Shown: positions 7,753 to 16,026 of the stretch, in pieces
Layout: each line of letters starts with the position of its first letter
Position numbering within the stretch: the stretch's first letter is position 1
Source of the DNA: Planctomycetota bacterium
Lineage (GTDB): Bacteria > Planctomycetota > PUPC01 > JACPCR01
Assembly (NCBI GenBank): GCA_030740295.1
Contig: JASLXP010001235.1
Span: forward strand, 1-40,493
Reading direction: 5' to 3'
DNA: 40,493 nt
Notes under the pieces: model-generated
The model's database searches: none
Told to the model about the DNA's origin: nothing
The model's input: the letters and a program-made list of their open reading frames with translations, nothing else
Program-made: the position numbers and the translations under genes

Positions 7753-8787
7753 ATGTTCGATATCTTTCATGCTTTCCGGGCTCGTCGGATGACGATAGTG
7801 GCCCTGACTGCTGTCGTTTCATTGAGTGCTGAAGACGCGCCAAAGAAGCCGGTGGTAAAAGGCAAAGAGCCCAAAATCGTCTATGTCGATCCCAACCACT
7901 CTCTCCCGGATGGCAACGTACCGGTCACCATCACCGGGGAAAATTTCCGGATCGATTCCAAGGTGTTCTTCGGGGAAGAGGAAGCCACTGATGTCACAAT
8001 CGAAAAGAATGGCACCGTCCTCAAGGTGAAATCACCCGCGGCTCAGAGTGTTGGGCCCGTCGATGTAAAGGTCGTGAACCCGGACGCACAGCAAGACATC
8101 GAACCAGCCTCCTATTTTTACGGCAAGGATTTTCCGCTTTATGTGTTTCAGGCAAAACGAGCCTGGCACAGATTGCTCTACTTCATCAATCTCGGCGGGA
8201 AGATCATGTATCCGATTATCTTCCTGTCCTTCGTGACCATGGCCCTGTTTTTTCACTGTCTACTCGCCATTCGCGAACGACACCTCATCCCCAAGCGGCT
8301 GGTCGAAGATGTGATGGAGTACCTTGCCAATGGCCACTGGGACAACGCCGCGGAATACTGCCGCAAAAAGAAATGCGCCTTCGGACGTGTCGTTCTGGCG
8401 GGCGTGCAGAAGGCAGATCAGTCACCGGAGCTCATTCGTGAAGCCATGGGATCGGCCGGTGGCCGAGAGTCGGAATTGCTCCAGCAGAAAATCAGCTACC
8501 TCAACAATGTGGGTGTGATTGCGCCCATGCTGGGGCTGTTTGGAACCGTCTGGGGCCTGCAACTGGCCTTTCGCGGCATTGCCGGTGAAGCCGCCCAGCA
8601 CAAGGTCCTGGCCGCGTCCATTTCGGTCGCGCTTAATACCACCGTCGCTGGACTTTTTGTAGGAATTCTGGCGTTCGTGATCTATTTCCTCTTCAGGGGC
8701 AAGGTCGTCCGCCTTGTGGGTTCGATGGAAGTGCTCGCTGAACAGATGGCCGAGAGGATTATCGAAAGAAAGGGAGAAGAAGAATGA
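7753..8787 (+). CDS. exbB: ExbB/TolQ-type proton channel subunit with N-terminal IPT/TIG domain
   Basis: A 344-residue inner-membrane protein. AAGGAG at 7741-7746 supports the start. Residues 1-26 look like a signal segment. About 40-124 form an IPT/TIG-like immunoglobulin fold (IVYVDPNHSLPDG, VPVTITGENF, ending in VDVKVVNPDA), predicted periplasmic. Then come three membrane helices (about 150-172, 250-272, 292-314) with the ExbB core motifs GLFGTVWG and LNTTVAGL; Thr in both is expected to line the proton path. The usual family length is about 200-250 residues, so the TIG domain is an added part. Its stop overlaps the exbD start by 4 bases (ATGA), so translation is coupled. First gene of the operon exbB-exbD-TPR-VWA. 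Confidence 0.9.
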   Translation: MFDIFHAFRARRMTIVALTAVVSLSAEDAPKKPVVKGKEPKIVYVDPNHSLPDGNVPVTITGENFRIDSKVFFGEEEATDVTIEKNGTVLKVKSPAAQSVGPVDVKVVNPDAQQDIEPASYFYGKDFPLYVFQAKRAWHRLLYFINLGGKIMYPIIFLSFVTMALFFHCLLAIRERHLIPKRLVEDVMEYLANGHWDNAAEYCRKKKCAFGRVVLAGVQKADQSPELIREAMGSAGGRESELLQQKISYLNNVGVIAPMLGLFGTVWGLQLAFRGIAGEAAQHKVLAASISVALNTTVAGLFVGILAFVIYFLFRGKVVRLVGSMEVLAEQMAERIIERKGEEE

Positions 8788-9206
8788 ACTTCCAGCGCAA
8801 AAGCATAGACGATGACTCGGGGTTCCAGATGGCTCCGATGATCGACATTATCTTTGTTTTGCTGCTTTTCTTCCTTGTCACTTCTGCCCTCCAGGAAAAT
8901 GAAAAGGCGCTCACGATCGACCTTCCTCAGGCCAGCCAGGCCAGCCCCGGGGGTCAGGGCCGCACTGAACTGATCATCAACATCAACAAGAAGGGCGATA
9001 TCATTATCAAGAACGAAAAGATGTCACTGAAGCTGCTGTCCGAAAGACTCGTGCAGCTTGCGCAGCTTTACAAGGGCATCGGAATCCCCGCGGTGATTGT
9101 CCGTGGAGATAAAGATGCCAACTACGGCCGCATCGTCGAAGTTCTGGATATTTGTGCCAAGGCGGGAATGCACAATGTCTCTTTTGTAACCGTTGAGAAG
9201 GAATAG
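8784..9206 (+). CDS. exbD: ExbD/TolR-type proton channel subunit
   Basis: A 140-residue protein with a short cytoplasmic N-terminus, one membrane helix (about 18-35) and a periplasmic C-terminal domain. The helix carries the proton-relay Asp (Asp21 in PMIDIIFVLLLFFLVTS), as in ExbD and TolR. It pairs with the TIG-ExbB encoded just upstream, overlapping by 4 bases. Length and domain order are normal for the family. The expected role is to convert proton flow into movement of a partner protein with a TonB-like helix; the VWA protein downstream is the best candidate. Confidence 0.93.
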   Translation: MNFQRKSIDDDSGFQMAPMIDIIFVLLLFFLVTSALQENEKALTIDLPQASQASPGGQGRTELIININKKGDIIIKNEKMSLKLLSERLVQLAQLYKGIGIPAVIVRGDKDANYGRIVEVLDICAKAGMHNVSFVTVEKE

Positions 9207-9276
9207 CCACTATCGCGTATGCGGTCGCGGAGCGCCCACACCACGACCATCATTCACAGGAGTTGTATCAAGAGCT

Positions 9277-11766
9277 ATGAATGCCAAACCAGCCTTGCTG
9301 ATCGCTTTGGCCTGCATGCCTCTCTTCGGCGAGGAAGCGAAAGTACGGACCCCTCGTGAAGAGGCGGAGATACAGCTCTCAATGGCCAACGCTCTGTATG
9401 CGCGTTCCATGTTCCCGCAGGCGACCCAGGCGTTTGAAGCGTTCTTCAAAATGCCCGAAAGCTACATCCATGAGAAGCGGCACGAAGCGCTTTACCGCTG
9501 CGGCGAGAGCCTCATCAAACTGAACAAATACTCGGAAGCCGTCGGTCGCTATGACACGCTCATCAGGAATTACGAGAAGAGCAGCTTCTTTAACAACGCT
9601 CTCTTCCGAAGAGGCACTCTCCGCTTCCTGCTCAAAGACCCCGGCCGCGCCATCGACGATCTCGAAAAGCTGGTAAAGCTCCTGCCCAACGACAAAAAGG
9701 CCACCCCAAAACTGGTCGATTCCACCAATTACTTTCTTGGTCTGGCCTTCATGGCCAAGAATCGACTGAACGATGCCCGGCCATATCTCGCAATCGTCTC
9801 GAAGAACAAAGCCAGCGAACATCGCAAGGAGGCATTGAAATACCTCGCAGACCTCGATTTCCGACAGGAGAGCTGGGACAAGGCTGTTCTCGATTACGAG
9901 GCTTATCGCAAGGACTTTCCAGGGGACAAGGAGAACATCCCGCTCATTGATTATCGACTAGGCCGCGCCTACCGCGAATTGAAACTCTACGACAAGGCCG
10001 TTGCTGCGCTTCGCAGGATTCCGCCGAAACATGAGTATCACACCACTGCAATGTCGATCGAAATCGATTCCTTCTTCCAGGAAGAAAAGTTCTCGGATGT
10101 GCTCAAGAGTTTCAGCAGGCTTGAAAAAATTTATCCGCCGGAGAGTGATTTCCGGAAAAAGGATGATTTCGGAACGCTCCTCTATATGGCCGGTATCTCC
10201 CACTTCAAGCTCAAACAGTACAAAGATGTGGTCAAGCGTTTTGGCTCTCTCCGGAAGCTGTTCCCCAAGCATCCCAAGCTGGAAACCACGCTCTACCTGA
10301 CCTGCATGAGCCACTATTACCTGGGGGACAAAGAAGGCAGTACCGCCGCGGCAAAACTGTTTCTGGAGACCTTCCCCGAGAGCAAGGAAAATCTGAGCGA
10401 CGTCCGATACATCTACGGCGATTCACTTTATTCGCTCAAGCGTTACAAAGCTGCGCTGCCGTTTTTGCAGATCATTCCTGAAACCAGTGAGTTCCATCAA
10501 TCCGCCGCCCTTCGAATAGCACTCAGTTACAACGAACTGGCGCAGCAGGAATCAGAGCATACCGAGAATCTGACAGGCGCCGCGGAAGCTTACGACTACT
10601 TTGTCAAGAAGTATCCTGAGGCCCCCTCATCGGCGAACTGCCTCCTCTCAAGCGCCGACATCTATCAAAAGCTGCAGCAGTACCCCCTGGCAGAGCAGCG
10701 TTTCAACCAGTTCCTGGCGAACTATGGTGAGAAGGCCGACAAGACGGTGGTCGAGCATTCCATGTACTCCCGCGGCCAGTGCCAGCTTGTGCAAAAGAAA
10801 TACGAGGCCATGGCCACATCTTTTGCCACGCTGCTTCGAAGCTTCCCAAAAACCAAACATGCCACCTATTGCCAGTACTGGATCGGCATCCATTACGAGA
10901 AGATTGGCGATTGGGAAAACGCAATCATCCGATTCCTGCCGGTTACCCGCGACAAAGAACATCAATACTCCGACGACGCTATCCGCCGTCTCGCCGTCTG
11001 TTATTACAAGGCCAAGAAGCAGAATGAAGCCGCGGATACCTTCTTCAGGATCTTCAAAGAACGCCAGAAAATCGTCCTGCCGGACAACTTCGGTAACTGG
11101 GTTGCCCGCCACTACGCGGCAAACAAAAGAGTCAAGGATGCGATCTGGTTGTACGAGCATCTGTTAGCCAACCGCCCCGACACTAAATACAAAAATGAAT
11201 TCCAGTACATGCTGCACACCCACTACTTCAACCTCAAGGATTGGAAGAAATCCGCCAAGTGGGGAACGGAACTGCTAAACACGCTCGACAAAACCCCAGA
11301 CCCCAGAATCAGCAAACCAAAGGTCCTCTTTCAGACGGCATACTGCTATTACCACGACAGCATAAAAGGCTACAAGAAAGCCGAATCTTACTTTCTCCAG
11401 TTGATGAAAGAAAAGGCCGATGCGGATCTGATGAATGAAACAGAATTCTGGCTCGGGAAGCTCTACCGGCGAACCGGCGAGTACAAAAAAGCGCTCGACA
11501 AACTCTTGCAGATAGGGCTGACCATGCCGAAATTCGGCGCCGAGGCCCAATATGAGGCCGGGCTCTGCTGGCTGGAAATGGCAGATCCTGAAAAGATAGA
11601 TATCAAGACAGCGATCCCACACCTTGAAAACCTCGTCCGGCTGTGGGAAGGCACTGGGGAGTACGGCCTGCTCAACGAGTACCCGGACTACGAAAAGACT
11701 GATGAAGTAAAGAAACTGCTGCTGGAAGCCAAGAACCGTCTCGCCAAATACAAAGCGAAACAGTAA
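9277..11766 (+). CDS. Large exported TPR-repeat protein
   Basis: The frame is open from 9193, but the start at 9277 is preferred: AGGAG lies at 9258-9262 and the product then begins with a signal peptide (MNAKPALLIALACMPLFGEE). The 829-residue protein is almost all TPR-type helical repeats, with units such as EAVGRYDTLIRNY, KAVAALRRIP, and repeated Tyr/Phe and Ala at TPR positions. It resembles the TolA/YbgF-associated TPR class in architecture only. Likely periplasmic, serving as a protein-binding scaffold. It lies between exbD and the TonB-like VWA gene, 70 bases after exbD, which suggests it works with that ExbB/ExbD complex. Exact partner unknown. Confidence 0.85.
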   Translation: MNAKPALLIALACMPLFGEEAKVRTPREEAEIQLSMANALYARSMFPQATQAFEAFFKMPESYIHEKRHEALYRCGESLIKLNKYSEAVGRYDTLIRNYEKSSFFNNALFRRGTLRFLLKDPGRAIDDLEKLVKLLPNDKKATPKLVDSTNYFLGLAFMAKNRLNDARPYLAIVSKNKASEHRKEALKYLADLDFRQESWDKAVLDYEAYRKDFPGDKENIPLIDYRLGRAYRELKLYDKAVAALRRIPPKHEYHTTAMSIEIDSFFQEEKFSDVLKSFSRLEKIYPPESDFRKKDDFGTLLYMAGISHFKLKQYKDVVKRFGSLRKLFPKHPKLETTLYLTCMSHYYLGDKEGSTAAAKLFLETFPESKENLSDVRYIYGDSLYSLKRYKAALPFLQIIPETSEFHQSAALRIALSYNELAQQESEHTENLTGAAEAYDYFVKKYPEAPSSANCLLSSADIYQKLQQYPLAEQRFNQFLANYGEKADKTVVEHSMYSRGQCQLVQKKYEAMATSFATLLRSFPKTKHATYCQYWIGIHYEKIGDWENAIIRFLPVTRDKEHQYSDDAIRRLAVCYYKAKKQNEAADTFFRIFKERQKIVLPDNFGNWVARHYAANKRVKDAIWLYEHLLANRPDTKYKNEFQYMLHTHYFNLKDWKKSAKWGTELLNTLDKTPDPRISKPKVLFQTAYCYYHDSIKGYKKAESYFLQLMKEKADADLMNETEFWLGKLYRRTGEYKKALDKLLQIGLTMPKFGAEAQYEAGLCWLEMADPEKIDIKTAIPHLENLVRLWEGTGEYGLLNEYPDYEKTDEVKKLLLEAKNRLAKYKAKQ

Positions 11767-11830
11767 CGCTCCCGGCTCTCGAACGTCTACCATTAATGGC
11801 ATCGAGTACTTCCACTGAACGGAGAATGCA

Positions 11831-13819
11831 ATGGCAACTTCGAAACTGATTCGAGCCAGGTCCGTGCCCCGCTGGACGATTATTCCGGTGGTCCTATCCG
11901 TGTGCATTCACCTTGTCGCAGGGGGAACGCTGCCGCAGTTCTGGAGTGTCGATGCCGGGTATGAGGCGCTGAAAACTCAGATCAACAAACGCTATACCCA
12001 GATGAAAATCATTCAGGCGCCAAAGAAGATGGAAATGACACCCACCAAGACCGGCGCCAACGTCAAGCCAATTGAAGAAACCACTGCAAGCATCGAAGAG
12101 CATGTCGATGACTTGATCCCGGAGACGATCGATGTCCCTAAACCCGGCGATCCGGGGTTCGAGGTAAAAGCGCCGCAGGCTATCCAGCCCGCCAGAAAGA
12201 TGTGGCAGCAGGAAAAGTATCAAGTCATCCGCAGGCCGGCCCCGGCCTCTGCCGAGGGAACTTTGACCCCGGAAACCATCGGCACTGGCTCGGCATACAG
12301 CCAGATTGATGTCTTCGCCACGGATGTGGTCGACCAGGTCAGGATTCCCGTGAATACCCTCGCATCCAAAGGTGGTGCGCCAGGCAACAGTGAGCCAAAC
12401 ACGCTCGACGACAACCTGCTGAATGACGAATCCGTTCCAGACCTGGATCTCTCTGCTCTGGATACTCCGGACATCACCACCACTGCCCAGGCCCAAGGTA
12501 TCATCCAGAAGAAGGCTACACCTGAGATTAAGGGATTCGCCATGAAGATGGTCAACGAAAATCCCTCATTGCGCGAAGCCATTGCCGAAGGCGTCAATAT
12601 CACCAGCCTCGATGAGCCTGCAGCAGAAAAAGAAGTAGAGGGAGAGGATCCGCCCAAAAAAGGAACGGATCCCGATGAGGACACAACGGCGGTGAAGAAG
12701 GTAGAGCCCAAAGAAAAGGAGACGGTCAATAAGGAGCGACGACTCGATCTGGATTTTACCAAGGAGCGGATCCGGAAAATTCGCACTGCCAAGCCGTTGC
12801 AGCCGCATGTGATCACCGAGTTCAAAGTTTTCCGCGAACCTGGGAGCACCAAAAGCTTTTTCAAGCTCAACATTAAAGCCAGAGACAGCTCAAAACTTCC
12901 GGTCATCCGAAAGAACGTTCTCTTCTGCGTCGATATCTCGCTGAGCATTCCGAAGGAAGAGCTTGCCGAGGTCCGTAAAGGCGTCCGGACGTACTTGACA
13001 GAACACATGCATCCCGAAGACAAGTTCAACATTGTTCGTTTCAGCGAAGATGCACGCCGGGCCTTTTATTCGTTCGTACCCCCTAATCCCAAAAATATCG
13101 AGACGGGACTGAGCTTCATCAAGAAGGTGCCCGGCCAGGTGAAGACAGATGTTTATCGAGTCCTCCATTCCATCGTCCTCAATATCTTCAGCCGCTACCG
13201 TCCCTGCCACGTATTCCTGATCACCGACGGCCATTCCACCCAGGGCATCCGCGACACCCGCCGCATTGTCCACGATATCGCCCCGGTTACCCGGTCCAAT
13301 ATCTCCATCTTCACCATCGATATCGGCACCGACGGCAATAGGTATCTTTTGGACCTCGTCGCTTACCGCAGCCGCGGCAAATTGGTCGCAGTCGACCGGC
13401 TCGAAGAGGTCGAGGCGAAGATGGTTGGCGAAGCGGTCCGCAGAGACAAGCCCCTTCTCATGAACTTGAGCGTGAACTACGCCAACCTGAAAGTGGACGA
13501 GGTCTACCCCCAGATCCTTCCCAACCTTTACGCAGGCGAAGGCGTTGTCATCTACGGCCAGTGCGAGTCCGGCCGCAAGGCCGCCATTCAGATCTACGGC
13601 CAATCATCCGGCGGCAAGTGGAAGAAATTCCTTTACCCGATGGTCGTCCCGGAAGGCTCCAACGGAACTGCAGAGATCGCCAAAGAGTGGGCACGCGGCA
13701 AGATTCACTACCTCGTGGCAAGGATCGCCAATCAGAGCCGGCCGGACCAGAATCTGATTGACGAGGTCATCCGACTGGGCAAGAAACACAACCTGCCCGT
13801 CCCATACGAACAAAAATGA
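11831..13819 (+). CDS. VWA-domain protein with a TonB-like N-terminal membrane helix
   Basis: A 662-residue protein; GGAGA at 11821 precedes the ATG. One membrane helix at about 16-35 contains LSVCIH, with Ser23 and His27. The same Ser-x3-His, in nearly the same words, is the ExbB/ExbD-contact motif of E. coli TonB (Ser16, His20). A long Pro/Glu/Lys/Asp-rich linker (about 60-320) follows, as in TonB. In place of the TonB C-terminal domain there is a von Willebrand A domain (about 361-545) with a complete MIDAS: DISLS at 368-372, Thr439 and Asp466 (ITDG). A further beta-rich C-terminal part of about 115 residues follows. Last gene of the exbB-exbD-TPR operon. Inferred role: an energised periplasmic arm that binds a protein ligand through the metal site. 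The fusion is seen; the energising role is inference. Confidence 0.88.
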   Translation: MATSKLIRARSVPRWTIIPVVLSVCIHLVAGGTLPQFWSVDAGYEALKTQINKRYTQMKIIQAPKKMEMTPTKTGANVKPIEETTASIEEHVDDLIPETIDVPKPGDPGFEVKAPQAIQPARKMWQQEKYQVIRRPAPASAEGTLTPETIGTGSAYSQIDVFATDVVDQVRIPVNTLASKGGAPGNSEPNTLDDNLLNDESVPDLDLSALDTPDITTTAQAQGIIQKKATPEIKGFAMKMVNENPSLREAIAEGVNITSLDEPAAEKEVEGEDPPKKGTDPDEDTTAVKKVEPKEKETVNKERRLDLDFTKERIRKIRTAKPLQPHVITEFKVFREPGSTKSFFKLNIKARDSSKLPVIRKNVLFCVDISLSIPKEELAEVRKGVRTYLTEHMHPEDKFNIVRFSEDARRAFYSFVPPNPKNIETGLSFIKKVPGQVKTDVYRVLHSIVLNIFSRYRPCHVFLITDGHSTQGIRDTRRIVHDIAPVTRSNISIFTIDIGTDGNRYLLDLVAYRSRGKLVAVDRLEEVEAKMVGEAVRRDKPLLMNLSVNYANLKVDEVYPQILPNLYAGEGVVIYGQCESGRKAAIQIYGQSSGGKWKKFLYPMVVPEGSNGTAEIAKEWARGKIHYLVARIANQSRPDQNLIDEVIRLGKKHNLPVPYEQK

Positions 13820-13867
13820 CAGGCCCTTTGGACTCCGGTTATTTGGCGTGACGGGCTCCAGCCCTGA

Positions 13868-14794
13868 TCAAGACACGAGTGGCTTCAGCTCTTCATTCAT
13901 TTCTCTGGTCGCGGCGACAACGGCTTCTTCCCATTCGGTCTCTCCGAACTTCTGTTTCCACGGCTCCCTCGAGTACGCAAAGATGATCGACCGTGAAGCA
14001 TTCACAATCGCGCCCAGTCCATCGCCGTTGAAGCTCGGCCTCACGTCTTCCGCGCCCCCGCCCTGGGCCCCGTAGCCGGGAACAAGAAACGGAGTCTGTG
14101 GCATCAGTGCCCGCAGAACCGCGGCCTCCTCCGGATAGGTGGCACCGACCACCGCACCCACGCTGCTGTAGCCGGATTCGCCGACGACCTCCTTGCCCCA
14201 CTCCTTGACTTTCTGCGCCACGTGTTCGAAGACGACCTTGCCTTCATGTTTCAGATCCTGAAACTCGCCCGCGCTGGGATTGCTGGTGCGCACGAGAATG
14301 AACAGCCCTTTCCCGTTGGCTTTGGCAGCCTCAATGAAGGGCCGCACGCCATCGCTGCCGAGATACGCGTTAACGGTGACCGCATCGGTTTCAAAACCGG
14401 CCTGGCCGCCATCCACCGGGCCCAGAAACGCATCGGCGTATGCCTGCGCGGTTGATCCGATGTCACTCCTTTTTACGTCTGCAATCACCAGAAGGCCGAG
14501 TTTGCAGGCCGCCGCGCAGACGTCCGCATACGCGCCCAAGCCTGCGGGGCCGAGGCGCTCGAAGAAAGCGATCTGCGGCTTTACTGCCGGCACAAGCGGC
14601 GCCACGAGCTCGGCAATCCTGCAGCCAAATTCGCGGTACGCGTCCGCGGCCACTGCCAGGTCTCCGAATGCGTTGGGATGTCTCTCAAGAATCGGAGCAG
14701 GCAATTGAGAGAGGCGAGGGTCTATCCCAACCACAGTGCAAGACTGTTTTTCTCTGACAGCGATGTTGAGCCGGTCGGCAAAATTGGTTGGCAT
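13868..14794 (-). CDS. pyrF: Orotidine 5'-phosphate decarboxylase
   Basis: Cytoplasmic enzyme of the last step of UMP synthesis (OMP to UMP plus CO2). The start at 14794 is set by AAAGGAG five bases upstream; a longer open frame to 14905 has no support. The 308-residue product has VGIDPR at 22-27, VKPQIAFFE at about 71-79, and the catalytic DVKRSDIG at 106-113 with Lys108 and the two Asp residues. GYGAQGGG and NASRSIIFAY near the end are the phosphate-binding part of the long OMP decarboxylase subfamily. Length fits that subfamily. It is convergent with the VWA gene (48 bases between stops) and not in an obvious pyrimidine operon. Confidence 0.95.
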   Translation of the reverse strand: MPTNFADRLNIAVREKQSCTVVGIDPRLSQLPAPILERHPNAFGDLAVAADAYREFGCRIAELVAPLVPAVKPQIAFFERLGPAGLGAYADVCAAACKLGLLVIADVKRSDIGSTAQAYADAFLGPVDGGQAGFETDAVTVNAYLGSDGVRPFIEAAKANGKGLFILVRTSNPSAGEFQDLKHEGKVVFEHVAQKVKEWGKEVVGESGYSSVGAVVGATYPEEAAVLRALMPQTPFLVPGYGAQGGGAEDVRPSFNGDGLGAIVNASRSIIFAYSREPWKQKFGETEWEEAVVAATREMNEELKPLVS

Positions 14795-14799
14795 CAGTT

Positions 14800-14806
14800 C
14801 TCCTTT
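14800..14806 (-). promoter_or_regulatory. Ribosome binding site fixing the pyrF start
   Basis: On the minus strand AAAGGAG lies five bases before ATG at 14794, deciding against the upstream in-frame start at 14905. Confidence 0.75.
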
Positions 14807-14953
14807 CGACCGCGGCAGGATGACCAGGTCGCGCTTACATGGCCACAGGTTGCCACCAGCCTTACGGCGGTACGATGCGGGCAGCCCGCTTCTGAAAACA
14901 GCCATAGAAGCCGCCAGGGCTGCTATGGCTGTTGCATCGGAAATCTCAGATTC

Positions 14954-15745
14954 TCAATCTTCGTATGAAGGCACTTCTTCCTGCAATGAGTTCAGGAAAA
15001 ACTCGAACGAATCGAATTCCTCTACCTCCCGTGCCAGGCATTTGCATTCTTTGATTTTTGCTGAGTCTCTGCTGAATTTCTTGAGGAGTTTGATGAGGCG
15101 TTCAAAACTGTCAGCGGTTCTGATTTCGTCGAGTGGGATTCTGTCGAAGCAGAGGAAGGCATCTTCGTATTCCTCTTCTTCGTAAATCAGGTTGGCGTAG
15201 TATTCCATCCAGTCCCACCGGGTCGGCTCGAGCAGCAGGGCGCGATGCATGCACCTCCGCACTTCGGGGGTCGTCCCTTCCACCTCCTGAAGGCAAACGC
15301 TTTTCAGCGCCAGCGCTTCCGCGTTATCGGGCTCGTGGGCCAGGACGTTCCTGCAGTAGCCGACGGCCTCTTCCGGTTTTTCAATCTGATAGTAGGCGAA
15401 TGCGAGGCTGAGCGACGCTTCCGGGTCGTTCTCGATGCGAAAGCTGAGGCGATCCAGACAGGAGTCCGCGTCTTTCAGTCGATTCATTTTCAGAAAGCAC
15501 ATGGCAAGTCCGAGCCACATTTCTTCATCGCAAGGGCTGAGGGTGAGGCCCTCCTGAAAGGAGCGTGAGGCCAGGACGTATTCCCCCATTTCGCCGTAGG
15601 CGTGCCCGAGACCGGCATAGACCTCAGAGCTGTAGGGGCGGAGATCGAGTGCTGACTTGAAAAAATGGGCAGCTTCTTCAAAACGGCCCTCTTCCAGAAG
15701 CTCGTAACCAGTGCGATCATCTTCGCTGCTGAGGTATTCAACCAT
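14954..15745 (-). CDS. TPR-repeat protein, cytoplasmic
   Basis: A 263-residue acidic protein without a signal peptide. The first 170 residues are TPR units: GYELLEEGRFEEAAHFFKSA, then VYAGLGHAYGEMGEYVLA, MWLGLAMCFLKMNRLKDA, ASLSLAFAYYQIEKPEEA and EALALKSVCLQ. The last 90 residues are acidic and helical without a clear repeat. Likely a protein-binding adaptor; no partner can be named. It is encoded 159 bases upstream of pyrF on the same strand, so loose co-transcription is possible. The ATG at 15745 is the first in frame and gives a full first TPR. Confidence 0.8.
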   Translation of the reverse strand: MVEYLSSEDDRTGYELLEEGRFEEAAHFFKSALDLRPYSSEVYAGLGHAYGEMGEYVLASRSFQEGLTLSPCDEEMWLGLAMCFLKMNRLKDADSCLDRLSFRIENDPEASLSLAFAYYQIEKPEEAVGYCRNVLAHEPDNAEALALKSVCLQEVEGTTPEVRRCMHRALLLEPTRWDWMEYYANLIYEEEEYEDAFLCFDRIPLDEIRTADSFERLIKLLKKFSRDSAKIKECKCLAREVEEFDSFEFFLNSLQEEVPSYED

Positions 15746-16026
15746 TTAGGTTTCGGCCTTTCGTAATCGTCAGGGTTTACGTTTGGGCAAAAAACACCGG
15801 ACAGCCATCTGCCAACTGCGGGCGGATTATGCATCCTGAATCCAGAATCAGCAAGCCTTGAACACACTCTTTTTCATGTTGTCTTTTCTGGGCATTGAAG
15901 CCCACTTTGCGGATAAAAAATCCAGACGTTGAAAGCCCTCACTCCCGCTGATATCTTCGGCTCATTCTTCTGCATTCAGGGGCCGCCCTGCTCTGCGGTC
16001 TGTCATCCTCTCTCACACCACATCCA

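Noticed and set aside
13853..13864. GGGC-TCCA-GCCC hairpin between the VWA gene and pyrF
   Set aside because: Only a 4-bp stem and no T tract on either strand; too weak to call a terminator.
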